Positions 1-5,800 of a DNA stretch of 23,060 bases are shown here, piece by piece. The stretch lies in the IMG/VR virus record IMGVR_UViG_3300048121_000917, positions 1 through 23,060 of that record; one strand, written 5' to 3'. This DNA comes from a virus. Made by a program: the position numbers and the translations under genes. The number at the start of each line of letters is the position of its first letter. Position 1 is the stretch's first letter. The notes beneath the pieces are model-generated. The model saw only the letters and a program-made list of their open reading frames with translations, made no database searches and was not told where the DNA came from.

Positions 1-71
1 GTTTGATAAACTTGTAAGGCTTTTACAATAATATCCTTTTGTGGCTGTGGTAATTTAACTGTGTTTCTCAT
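1..71 (-). CDS. Start of a protein gene that runs off the left edge (partial)
   Basis: An ATG at position 71 opens a frame with no stop to the window edge. The 23 visible residues begin MRNTVKLPQPQKD and contain the hydrophobic stretch IIVKALQVY. The start lies 11 bases after the stop of the glycosylase gene, as expected for the next gene of the same operon. The visible part is too short to assign a family. The frame call rests on the tight spacing, the ATG start and the absence of stops. Confidence 0.5.
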   Translation of the reverse strand, partial: MRNTVKLPQPQKDIIVKALQVYQ

Positions 72-82
72 TATCAATTTAT

Positions 83-937
83 TTATGATTTATATGCTGA
101 AGGACTTGGTAAGCCGCTATAATAATCCCAATCTTTTAAATCGTCTCTGTGCATCGGTGCGTTCCATTTAGGATCATACCAAAATCTACGTCCCTTAGGA
201 TCTATACGAGTATCCATCGTTTTGTTTCCATAACAGAGCATAAATTTTTCTTGGATGGCATCAGATCCAAATGGATTGTCCCAGTCTCGAATACTTCCGC
301 CTCCTTTGGCATACGCCAACATCGGAATATCTCTACATAGTTCCAAGATCTTTGGGTACTTAGCAATTTGCTGAGATGCTGGGAGAAATGGATCAACATT
401 CTCTGCTCTAAATATAATTTCAGCTCTTAGATAATTACCAATCCCATTAAACCATTTTTGGTCCATAAGAACTTCATAAAGTGGCTTACGAAATGTTCTT
501 TTAGTAAGATTAGTCATAATATTCAAAAAGAAGGCATCGAAATCTGACGTTGGATCTGGTCCTCTGTCCTCGTTCCATGCAACACCTTGTGTCCATTTAC
601 CAAATCTACGTACATCTACAAACGATAGTGTAGTGCCGTCTTTTCGATGGAACTTAAGGTGTGCGTGCTTTGGCTCTTGGCCAGTATTTGTTAGTTGAAA
701 ATGACCTGACATTCCCATAGTAATACGAATAGGAATAAAATCTTTGCTATCTTCATCTTTAATAGTTAGTACAATTTCTTTACCTTTACTTTCTGATTTA
801 AGCCTGAAATATTTAAATGGAATATCTAGCTCCTTACCTTTGTGTTGGGGATTCTTTTCTACGCGAGCATATGTTACTCCTTCTGAGCAATTATTTACGT
901 AATCTGATGTTAATTTAAGTTCGGCTAATTCTGGCAT
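83..937 (-). CDS. Fpg/Nei-family DNA glycosylase/AP lyase with a degenerate (zinc-less) finger
   Basis: Base-excision repair glycosylase of 284 residues, close to the usual family length. It starts MPELAE, giving the Pro2 nucleophile and Glu3 of Fpg/Nei enzymes. GMSGHF near residues 75-80 and VDVRRFGKW near 107-115 match the conserved Fpg core loops. The helix-two-turn-helix signature FNGIGNYLRAE lies at about 163-173. At the C terminus the fold of the finger is still visible (CYGN, then GRRFWYDPKWN), but the zinc-binding cysteines are gone except the first. It therefore resembles the zinc-less finger seen in some plant and viral-type members. It follows a 74-residue gene with a two-base gap. 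The family call is firm. Whether it acts on 8-oxoguanine or oxidised pyrimidines cannot be told from this sequence. Confidence 0.9.
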   Translation of the reverse strand: MPELAELKLTSDYVNNCSEGVTYARVEKNPQHKGKELDIPFKYFRLKSESKGKEIVLTIKDEDSKDFIPIRITMGMSGHFQLTNTGQEPKHAHLKFHRKDGTTLSFVDVRRFGKWTQGVAWNEDRGPDPTSDFDAFFLNIMTNLTKRTFRKPLYEVLMDQKWFNGIGNYLRAEIIFRAENVDPFLPASQQIAKYPKILELCRDIPMLAYAKGGGSIRDWDNPFGSDAIQEKFMLCYGNKTMDTRIDPKGRRFWYDPKWNAPMHRDDLKDWDYYSGLPSPSAYKS

Positions 938-939
938 AA

Positions 940-1164
940 TTAAAATGGTAAATCTTCTTTTAGTAATTTTTCTGTTCTAATAGCATCAATATCGACTTCT
1001 TTTACATTTAATGATGCAAATGGAGTGATATGTAGTTTATGTACATCCCATCTTTGACTCGGATGTAATGCGTTTTGATTTTTGGCTATTAGTTCTGCCT
1101 TAGAAAGGGCATGTTTGTCATTGTCGCCTTCAATGTAAACCTCGTAAGTTACTGTATATCTCAT
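940..1164 (-). CDS. Small hypothetical protein (74 aa)
   Basis: Begins MRYTVTYEVYIEGDNDKHALSK. The start has alternating beta-type residues followed by a charged helix (HALSKAELIAKNQNAL). This looks like a small alpha/beta domain with no signal peptide or membrane segment. It lies between the ligase gene (11-base gap) and the glycosylase gene (two-base gap), so it is almost certainly co-transcribed with them. A TATAAATA-like string sits just before the ATG, but it is too close to the start to be a convincing promoter. No family is recognised. Confidence 0.7.
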   Translation of the reverse strand: MRYTVTYEVYIEGDNDKHALSKAELIAKNQNALHPSQRWDVHKLHITPFASLNVKEVDIDAIRTEKLLKEDLPF

Positions 1165-1175
1165 ATTATTTATAT

Positions 1176-2486
1176 TTAAATGTCTCTTGGTGTTTCATAC
1201 ACCGCTTTAATTACTGGAAATCTTAGTGAGTGAGTTCCATTCATATTTGTTGTTTCTTCAAAGTATTGAACTGTGATTTGTTTTCCTAAAATCTGATTAG
1301 GATTTTGGAAATAGTATCTACGCTGCTCATGATTAAAGCCACTGCCGACTTGTACGCGATTTCCTTTGTGTTCAATAATAACATTCTTCAACATTACTTC
1401 TTCAACCTCTGTGCCATCGACAATAACACGATGTGTATCGTTTTCTAGATCGACAACTACATACTCATCATCAAAGAATTTCTTAACTTTAAGAACATCA
1501 TTAGAACGCTTACCTTTGTAAGTTGTATCTTTACGCAACATAAGACCTTCCCAACCTTCACGCTTTGACTTTTCCATCATAGTTTCCATTACCATGTCAT
1601 CTGCCAAAATTTGTTTTAAAACTCCAATGTAATCGTCATTCATTACATATGCTCTTGCAGTTTCAAGTCTTTCAGAAAGTGTAGTGATAGATTCTTTATC
1701 TGCAAAATCTTTAGAAGTCAATAAATCAAAGATATAATAGAATGGCTTTTCAATAGTATGATCTTTTCGTTTGATCTCTTTAATAATACCTTGAAAATCT
1801 TCATTACCATTTTCATCTACTACACAAACTTCTCCGTCAAAAACCATGTTAGTTAGGCCAAGCTTCTCAATCGATGGCTTAAGATTGTCAAGAGTCAAAA
1901 ACTCTTTACCTTGTCTTGAGTAAAATTTAACTTTACCTTTATCATCAATAACACCAAGACACCTAACTCCATCAAGTTTACGACTTGCATACCAACCATC
2001 ATTCCAATCTACCTTTTTCTTAGTCTTCTCGTCATATGCTTGAGCGAGTGCCACATCAAATGTAGGAATTAGGCCAGGTTTTACTTTATTGATCATAGAT
2101 GCAGTAGATCTAGTCTTCAAGTTACGATCGATAATATTCCAAATAAGATCTGCATAAAGCGGATTATCTGACACATATCGGTTAACTGATTTAATTGCAT
2201 CGTGGCCCGTAAGAGTTCTATCGTTTAGATAATCTAACAACAAGAAAAAGTCTTCAAATTGGTGGTAAGGACTTACCAAATCTGAATTTTTCTTACAATT
2301 AGCAGAAGTTACGCCATATTGTTTAAATGTGTCGTAAGTATAATTAAGTGCCTTACACACAATATCATACTGAGTATATTCTTTGATAACTTCTAGTTTA
2401 TCTGAATTAGAGTTCGTAGCATTTGATGCTTCAACGAAATCTGCAATAAGTTGAAAATCTGTCATGTCTTTTATTTTTTTAACCAT
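1176..2486 (-). CDS. ATP-dependent DNA ligase
   Basis: Seals nicks in duplex DNA through an enzyme-AMP intermediate, here probably for phage replication and repair. The 436-residue protein shows nucleotidyltransferase motifs in order: motif I SRKLDGVRCLG with the adenylated Lys170, motif III FYSRQGKEF at about 188-196, DGEV at 217-220, motif IV FYYIFDLL at about 249-256, motif V EGLMLRKD and motif VI LKVKKF. The first ~130 residues correspond to the N-terminal DNA-binding region of phage ligases such as T4 gp30, and an OB-fold follows motif V. It overlaps the upstream 76-residue gene by 16 bases, so translation is probably coupled. The upstream GTCA/TATATTAG promoter would drive both genes. 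Confidence 0.95.
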   Translation of the reverse strand: MVKKIKDMTDFQLIADFVEASNATNSNSDKLEVIKEYTQYDIVCKALNYTYDTFKQYGVTSANCKKNSDLVSPYHQFEDFFLLLDYLNDRTLTGHDAIKSVNRYVSDNPLYADLIWNIIDRNLKTRSTASMINKVKPGLIPTFDVALAQAYDEKTKKKVDWNDGWYASRKLDGVRCLGVIDDKGKVKFYSRQGKEFLTLDNLKPSIEKLGLTNMVFDGEVCVVDENGNEDFQGIIKEIKRKDHTIEKPFYYIFDLLTSKDFADKESITTLSERLETARAYVMNDDYIGVLKQILADDMVMETMMEKSKREGWEGLMLRKDTTYKGKRSNDVLKVKKFFDDEYVVVDLENDTHRVIVDGTEVEEVMLKNVIIEHKGNRVQVGSGFNHEQRRYYFQNPNQILGKQITVQYFEETTNMNGTHSLRFPVIKAVYETPRDI

Positions 2487-2701
2487 AAATTATAAACGTA
2501 ATCGTAACTTGTGTTTAATTGTTCTGCTAATTTAGAAAATAATCTTTCTCTAATAATACTATCACCTACACCAATATATGAATACACGTCGTTGGCTGTA
2601 ATTATATTATTTAGCAAACCTGCAAAAGTTGCGCTTTCATCGATCTCAGTACCCAAATCATCGCTTGGATAGTTCTCTAAGTAAAATTGTTTAATTGTCA
2701 T
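2471..2701 (-). CDS. Small hypothetical protein upstream of ligase (76 aa)
   Basis: Acidic, mostly helical protein beginning MTIKQFYLENYPSDDLGTE and ending YVYNLWLKK. There are no membrane segments or cysteine clusters. It is the first gene after a conserved promoter block at 2726-2760, with the ATG 25 bases from the -10-like box, and its 3' end overlaps the ligase start by 16 bases. Its position suggests a small early or middle protein expressed with ligase. No family is recognised. Confidence 0.75.
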   Translation of the reverse strand: MTIKQFYLENYPSDDLGTEIDESATFAGLLNNIITANDVYSYIGVGDSIIRERLFSKLAEQLNTSYDYVYNLWLKK

Positions 2702-2725
2702 ATCTTTTAGCTTTTAAATACAATA

Positions 2726-2760
2726 CTAATATACCACAAATAATTGACATAAAAAAATCT
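2726..2760 (-). promoter_or_regulatory. Early/middle-type promoter, copy 1 (GTCA-N11-TATATTAG)
   Basis: On the minus strand: AGATTTTTTTATGTCA, 11 bases ending in TGG, then TATATTAG. The same arrangement occurs at 4115-4150 and 21933-21966 with identical spacing. TGGTATATT fits an extended -10, and TATATTAG also resembles the Bacteroidota -7 element TAnnTTTG. The ATG of the 76-residue gene lies 25 bases downstream. Confidence 0.65.
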
Positions 2761-2774
2761 GGGACTAATTATTT

Positions 2775-3200
2775 TCAATTTATTTTTAAACGAGTAATAA
2801 TTTCTTCAAAATGTTTATGCATACTCATTCCACTATACCATCCTTTGTTTTTCCATGTGTCACATTGACCTGATTTGGTTTTTTCAAATATCTCTGCAGC
2901 TTGATCATGATTATAAATACAAAGCTCATTTGTTTTACGATCTGTATATGCAATCCAAATGTTTTTACCAGAATACTTACGATCCAGTGTAGCCCTGGAG
3001 CCTTTTAGCTGAATAGAATATGGAGTAGCTGTATCTATATGATATGCAATCATGTCTGCGCCATGCTTATCTGCTGTGATCTGAGAACACGCAAATCCAT
3101 ATTCTACTAGTACTGCTGCTGTTTTAGCAAAATTATAAACCTCTTGCTCTTTGCCACCTAATTTGTTATAATTAACTCTTTCTTTAAATAATTCTTGCAT
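2775..3200 (-). CDS. Possible PD-(D/E)XK-fold nuclease (141 aa)
   Basis: The central part reads like the core of a restriction-endonuclease-like fold. A helix (EVYNFAKTAAVLVEYGF) is followed by GADMIAYHI at about 47-55 with the candidate metal-binding Asp49, then YSIQLKGS at about 61-68, where QLK takes the place of the usual ExK. IWIAYTDRK then forms a further strand. Single-domain proteins with this layout include Holliday-junction resolvases and other small nucleases. The stop overlaps nothing downstream, and the upstream 63-residue gene ends on the start codon (TAATG overlap). The fold assignment is inferred from motif spacing only. It could be inactive or bind DNA without cutting. Confidence 0.5.
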   Translation of the reverse strand: MQELFKERVNYNKLGGKEQEVYNFAKTAAVLVEYGFACSQITADKHGADMIAYHIDTATPYSIQLKGSRATLDRKYSGKNIWIAYTDRKTNELCIYNHDQAAEIFEKTKSGQCDTWKNKGWYSGMSMHKHFEEIITRLKIN

Positions 3201-3391
3201 TAGTATTCTGTTTTAATTTTCATTTCGTGCCACTCTTGAGCAAACCAGCACATTATCTTCTGTTCTTTCTTAAGCATTCGCTTAGAAATTTCAATCGCAT
3301 ATTGTAATCCTTGACGAGTGCTACTGTGATGTAGCTCTGACTCAAATTGCTCAATTAATTCTACGATTGGTGTTTTGATTTTGTTTTCCAT
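3200..3391 (-). CDS. Small hypothetical protein (63 aa)
   Basis: Begins MENKIKTPIVELIEQFESEL and is predicted to be largely helical and charged, with a Trp-containing C terminus (MCWFAQEWHEMKIKTEY). The stop overlaps the start of the nuclease-like gene by one base (TAATG), indicating translational coupling. The helix followed by a Trp-rich tail is typical of small T4-like accessory proteins of unknown role. No family is recognised. Confidence 0.65.
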   Translation of the reverse strand: MENKIKTPIVELIEQFESELHHSSTRQGLQYAIEISKRMLKKEQKIMCWFAQEWHEMKIKTEY

Positions 3392-3421
3392 ATAAGTATA
3401 ATTACATACTTTCTGGAAAAT

Positions 3422-3535
3422 TTACATCATTTTCAAAAGATTTGAAATTAAAAGAGTTAAATACAAGCCGAATGCCGTAATCAAAAAGATGTCGGTTGCT
3501 TCTATTTTTCTAATAATTGTTTTGATTTTTTTCAT
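3422..3535 (-). CDS. Membrane micro-protein (37 aa)
   Basis: The ATG at 3535 follows the stop of the next gene upstream by one base (TAATATG). The product starts MKKIKTIIRKIEATDIF and continues as LITAFGLYLTLLI, one hydrophobic segment long enough to cross a membrane after a basic N terminus (positive-inside). It ends SNLLKMM. There is no cleavage site. The tight coupling to the 55-residue gene and the clear amphipathic/hydrophobic pattern support a real gene despite its length. The role is unknown; small phage membrane proteins often act at the host inner membrane. Confidence 0.55.
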   Translation of the reverse strand: MKKIKTIIRKIEATDIFLITAFGLYLTLLISNLLKMM

Positions 3536-3536
3536 A

Positions 3537-3704
3537 TTAACTAAAGTATATAAATTCTACACATGCTACATGATCCTCTAGATCATCGTCTTCAAATTGA
3601 ATTGCTGCAGTATCTGGATCAGAGAGATTGACGATGGCAATAACCTCGTCAACCACATCTTTACCAAAAATATTTACAGCTTCCAAAAACTTTTCGTTTT
3701 TCAT
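3537..3704 (-). CDS. Small acidic hypothetical protein (55 aa)
   Basis: The start codon overlaps the stop of the 124-residue gene by one base (TAATG). The product begins MKNEKFLEAVNIFGKDVVDE and carries a strongly acidic patch, FEDDDLEDH, near residues 37-45, ending VEFIYFS. It has no membrane segment. Overlapping junctions on both sides place it in the middle of an operon. Its family is not recognised. Acidic small proteins of this sort in phages sometimes mimic DNA or bind host proteins, but nothing here shows that directly. Confidence 0.6.
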   Translation of the reverse strand: MKNEKFLEAVNIFGKDVVDEVIAIVNLSDPDTAAIQFEDDDLEDHVACVEFIYFS

Positions 3705-4078
3705 TATTTTTTAATAGTATATGGTTTGTCCCATTTACCGATATGTACCCAAGTGTAATATGACGGCACATGTCCATAATCACTGTCTTCAAATCCTTCA
3801 CCTTTGCCCTCGTTTAAAATAGGCATAATAACATCCATAACGTCTGCTATTTGTGGATTAGATTCATACTGTTCGGTGTCTCTATTCCATCTTTCTTCTC
3901 TGTAATCGTGAAAATGATTAAGCTGCTCGTATGTAGACCCAAAATCTGTAGGTCCTTCCATAATGGCAACTTTGATACCGCTATAATGCTCAGTGGTAAT
4001 AGATAATTTGTACTGCGGAAGTGCAGCTTTAAGAGCTTTTCTTTTTTCTTTTACTTGTTCTTTACTAATGTAAGGCAT
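3704..4078 (-). CDS. Hypothetical protein, possibly an LPD29-like domain (124 aa)
   Basis: Starts MPYISKEQVKEKRKALKAALPQ, then YKLSITTEHYSGIKVAIMEGP. A helix ending in LKAALPQYKLSI followed by beta strands with a GP turn recalls the LPD29 domain found in polyvalent proteins of phages and plasmids. That match is from memory of the pattern and is tentative. The C-terminal half is rich in Tyr/Trp/Asp (YTWVHIGKWDKPY). It is the first gene after the second copy of the GTCA/TATATTAG promoter (37-base leader) and overlaps the next gene by one base. Confidence 0.6.
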   Translation of the reverse strand: MPYISKEQVKEKRKALKAALPQYKLSITTEHYSGIKVAIMEGPTDFGSTYEQLNHFHDYREERWNRDTEQYESNPQIADVMDVIMPILNEGKGEGFEDSDYGHVPSYYTWVHIGKWDKPYTIKK

Positions 4079-4114
4079 AATTTGTTTTTTTTAGTTTAAC
4101 TATTAATTACTCTA

Positions 4115-4150
4115 CTAATATACCAAATTCTTTTGACATAAAAAAATCTG
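4115..4150 (-). promoter_or_regulatory. Early/middle-type promoter, copy 2 (GTCA-N11-TATATTAG)
   Basis: Minus-strand block with CCCAGATTTTTTTATGTCA, an 11-base spacer ending TTTGG, then TATATTAGTA. The match to the copy at 2726-2760 extends upstream through the T-run and CAGA. The ATG of the 124-residue gene is 37 bases downstream of the box. Confidence 0.65.
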
Positions 4151-4173
4151 GGCTAAACTATTTTCAAAAAAAA

Positions 4174-4506
4174 TCAAAGTATTTTCTCAAGCACCTTCAA
4201 TTTAATCTCATCCCATCTAGAAAGAGGTCCAGACCACATCTTTCTGTCGTCTAACTTTGCCCATTGCTTATACATATAACTTCTAACGAATAAGAAATCC
4301 CAGTTATCAATGGTGAATTCTTTAACATTGCCTCCGTTTGGTAATCTAAACTCAAAAGCCAACAATGACTTTGTTTCGAAATTATGTACTATTTCAAACA
4401 AAACAAATCCCCAACAGCCATCGCCATCATGGAGGAATAAATCAAATAGGTTAATCTTTAGGTTCCACTTGCGTGTCTTCCACGCTATCTTCTGAAGTAT
4501 CTTCAT
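4174..4506 (-). CDS. Hypothetical protein (110 aa), start overlapping a smaller ORF
   Basis: Begins MKILQKIAWKTRKWNLKI with a basic N terminus. The body is aromatic-rich (LFLHDGDGCWGFVLFEIVHNF, WDFLFVRSYMYKQW) and the end is charged and helical (RWDEIKLKVLEKIL). It is probably a small globular alpha/beta protein. The start context is simply A-rich, with no Shine-Dalgarno. Its first 56 bases overlap a 42-codon ORF in another frame that also looks coding. The two may be a true nested overlap, or this gene may start further in. No family is recognised. Confidence 0.65.
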   Translation of the reverse strand: MKILQKIAWKTRKWNLKINLFDLFLHDGDGCWGFVLFEIVHNFETKSLLAFEFRLPNGGNVKEFTIDNWDFLFVRSYMYKQWAKLDDRKMWSGPLSRWDEIKLKVLEKIL

Positions 4507-4579
4507 GTTTTGTTATTTTTTTTAATTTTTTATCCGACATGTTCCACATATCGTCCCAAAATATCATATCGTCATTCAT
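4451..4579 (-). CDS. Small acidic ORF (42 aa) overlapping the next gene
   Basis: ATG at 4579, overlapping the end of the 69-residue gene by eight bases. It encodes MNDDMIFWDDMWNMSDKK, then a Lys/Thr stretch and an acidic tail (EDTSEDSVEDTQVEPKD) before TAA. It fills what would otherwise be a gap between the 69- and 110-residue genes. Its last 56 bases are read in a second frame by the 110-residue gene. The clean stop, the coupled start and the biased composition support it, but such a short frame could be chance. Confidence 0.45.
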   Translation of the reverse strand: MNDDMIFWDDMWNMSDKKLKKITKHEDTSEDSVEDTQVEPKD

Positions 4580-4781
4580 TTTCTACCAAATATGTGAGTT
4601 CGCACTCTGGATCATCTATTACTTGCACGACTCTGGGTTTTTTAGATCCATTAGCTTCTAGGATATTACATGCTCTGTCGAATGCAGTTGCGAGTATACA
4701 ACCGTTGATTCCAGAACTAAGATCACCAGGAACATCTAATATGCTCTCAATGTGTCTGTGTATAAAATCTTCTTCTTTCAT
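4572..4781 (-). CDS. Small acidic hypothetical protein (69 aa)
   Basis: Begins MKEEDFIHRHIESILDVPGD and is acidic overall, ending ECELTYLVENE. The middle (GCILATAFDRACNILEANG) looks like a buried helix, followed by a strand (RVVQVI). It overlaps the preceding 68-residue gene by four bases (ATGA), showing coupling. No family is recognised. Confidence 0.65.
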   Translation of the reverse strand: MKEEDFIHRHIESILDVPGDLSSGINGCILATAFDRACNILEANGSKKPRVVQVIDDPECELTYLVENE

Positions 4782-4984
4782 TGCGTCTTACTTTCTCCGA
4801 TTACTGTTACTGATTTCACATTTTTATCATTTGCCAATATATGCTTAGCGTATGCTTCTGTGTTTTTAATGTTTGAGTAAATTCTCTTTTCATTGTTGTG
4901 AAATTCTACTTCAACATCCCATCCTCCTGGAACAAGACTTTTTGAATTAGTTCTATACTCATCACTTATATAATATCCATTCAT
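4778..4984 (-). CDS. Small hypothetical protein (68 aa)
   Basis: Begins MNGYYISDEYRTNSK and contains WDVEVEFHNNEKRIYSNI, a likely pair of beta strands. A helix (TEAYAKHILA) and a final strand (SVTVIG) follow, so it is probably a compact alpha/beta domain. Both junctions are ATGA overlaps: its start with the membrane micro-protein gene and its end with the 69-residue gene. No family is recognised. Confidence 0.65.
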   Translation of the reverse strand: MNGYYISDEYRTNSKSLVPGGWDVEVEFHNNEKRIYSNIKNTEAYAKHILANDKNVKSVTVIGESKTQ

Positions 4985-5088
4985 GTTAGAACAGCTTTAA
5001 ATATTGTTGACCAAAGTGCATATGATATTGTCATAAGAATAGACCATGTGATTATCATGGTCCAATTCCATTTAGAATTCTTCTTCAT
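4981..5088 (-). CDS. Membrane micro-protein (35 aa)
   Basis: The ATG at 5088 lies inside the end of the 52-residue gene in another frame, and its TGA overlaps the start of the 68-residue gene (ATGA). The product is MKKNSKWNWT, then MIITWSILMTISYALW as a single transmembrane segment, then STIFKAVLT. A lysine-rich start, a Trp belt and one hydrophobic helix give a typical inner-membrane micro-protein. Overlaps at both ends make a chance ORF less likely. The function is unknown. Confidence 0.55.
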   Translation of the reverse strand: MKKNSKWNWTMIITWSILMTISYALWSTIFKAVLT

Positions 5089-5230
5089 AGTCATCTAAAT
5101 CTTTTAAACTTCTAACTCTACGGTGGTCAAAAGTTGGTTCTTGATTACGTTGTCTCTTCTTTTTAAAGTTGAGTTTACGTTTACGATCTTCGGGATTAAT
5201 ATCCTCACGCGATAGTTTACGCTTCTTCAT
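5072..5230 (-). CDS. Small highly basic protein (52 aa)
   Basis: ATG at 5230, 11 bases after the stop of the 63-residue gene. The first 30 residues are strongly basic (MKKRKLSRED, then RKRKLNFKKKRQRNQ). The C terminus is acidic (LKDLDDYEEEF). The charge split suggests nucleic-acid binding by the N-terminal half or an intrinsically disordered protein. Its 3' end overlaps the start of the 35-residue membrane protein by 17 bases in a different frame. No family is recognised. Confidence 0.6.
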   Translation of the reverse strand: MKKRKLSREDINPEDRKRKLNFKKKRQRNQEPTFDHRRVRSLKDLDDYEEEF

Positions 5231-5241
5231 TAGTAAATAGT

Positions 5242-5433
5242 TTAATCGATGTTACTTGTTGTGTTATCTTCGCACCAAACTGGTGGTGGTGATGACCAAT
5301 CTGGTCTAGTGTAATAAGGATTAGGTGTATACATTGGAATATTTACAGTTTCTGACTGTAACAAAATTACCGCTTCTTCTGCTGTAATTCTTTTTTCATC
5401 TAGCAATCTCTGTACAATGCTTGCTTTTGTCAT
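5242..5433 (-). CDS. Small protein with SHOCT-like helix and Pro-rich tail (63 aa)
   Basis: The N terminus (SIVQRLLDEKRITAEEAVILL) resembles the short helical hairpin of SHOCT-type or EF-hand-less 'ITxEEA' modules. It is followed by a Pro/Tyr/Asn-rich tail (MYTPNPYYTRPDWSSPPP) that is probably extended. It lies 11 bases downstream of the KTSC gene and 11 bases upstream of the basic 52-residue gene, in one operon. The resemblance is to a very short motif and carries little functional information. Confidence 0.6.
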   Translation of the reverse strand: MTKASIVQRLLDEKRITAEEAVILLQSETVNIPMYTPNPYYTRPDWSSPPPVWCEDNTTSNID

Positions 5434-5444
5434 GATTTGATATA

Positions 5445-5741
5445 TTAATTATCTAGTTGATAATCCGCGGGTGGTAATTCATTTAATAGACTACCCTTTG
5501 GATATTTAGTATCTATATTCTCATCAACCAATTTATCATACTCGTATTTACCTTTAATAAATTCGTTTAGTGCTTTACCTTGAGAATCGGCTTGATCAAA
5601 GGCATTAAAGTCTGCAGGCTCTACACCCTCATACATGTAACTAGCATGGTTAAAATTTACAATTAATGTCTTTTCTTTAAAATCATATTCAGCTGATGTT
5701 AAAGTAGAACTATTATAATGTGAAGTTGTTGATGTTCTCAT
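5445..5741 (-). CDS. KTSC-domain protein (98 aa)
   Basis: The pattern is that of the small KTSC domain: SSTLTSAEYDFKEKTLIVNF (residues ~11-30), then an aromatic-Glu-Val turn (YMYEGVEPADFNAF), then a small helix around DSQGKALNEFIKGKY. KTSC domains are found as stand-alone proteins in phages and bacteria, and next to RNA-binding domains. Their role is not established. It is the first gene downstream of the tape measure in the leftward direction, and a -10-like GGTATAAC lies about 25 bases before its ATG. It thus probably opens the accessory small-gene operon. Confidence 0.75.
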   Translation of the reverse strand: MRTSTTSHYNSSTLTSAEYDFKEKTLIVNFNHASYMYEGVEPADFNAFDQADSQGKALNEFIKGKYEYDKLVDENIDTKYPKGSLLNELPPADYQLDN

Positions 5742-5800
5742 TTATTTTGTTTAGTAGTTATACCGCGACGTGTATAAAAGGTTTCAAAATAAATTATTTA

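Noticed and set aside
1165-1176. TATAAATA-like late promoter between ligase and the 74-residue gene
   Set aside because: The box would place the transcript start at or beyond the ATG, and the GATA extension of the other late motifs is missing; likely AT-rich coincidence.
2741-2770. Plus-strand promoter TTGACA with a 17-base spacer to AATTAT
   Set aside because: The TTGACA is the complement of the conserved minus-strand GTCA block, and no plus-strand gene follows at any of the three copies.
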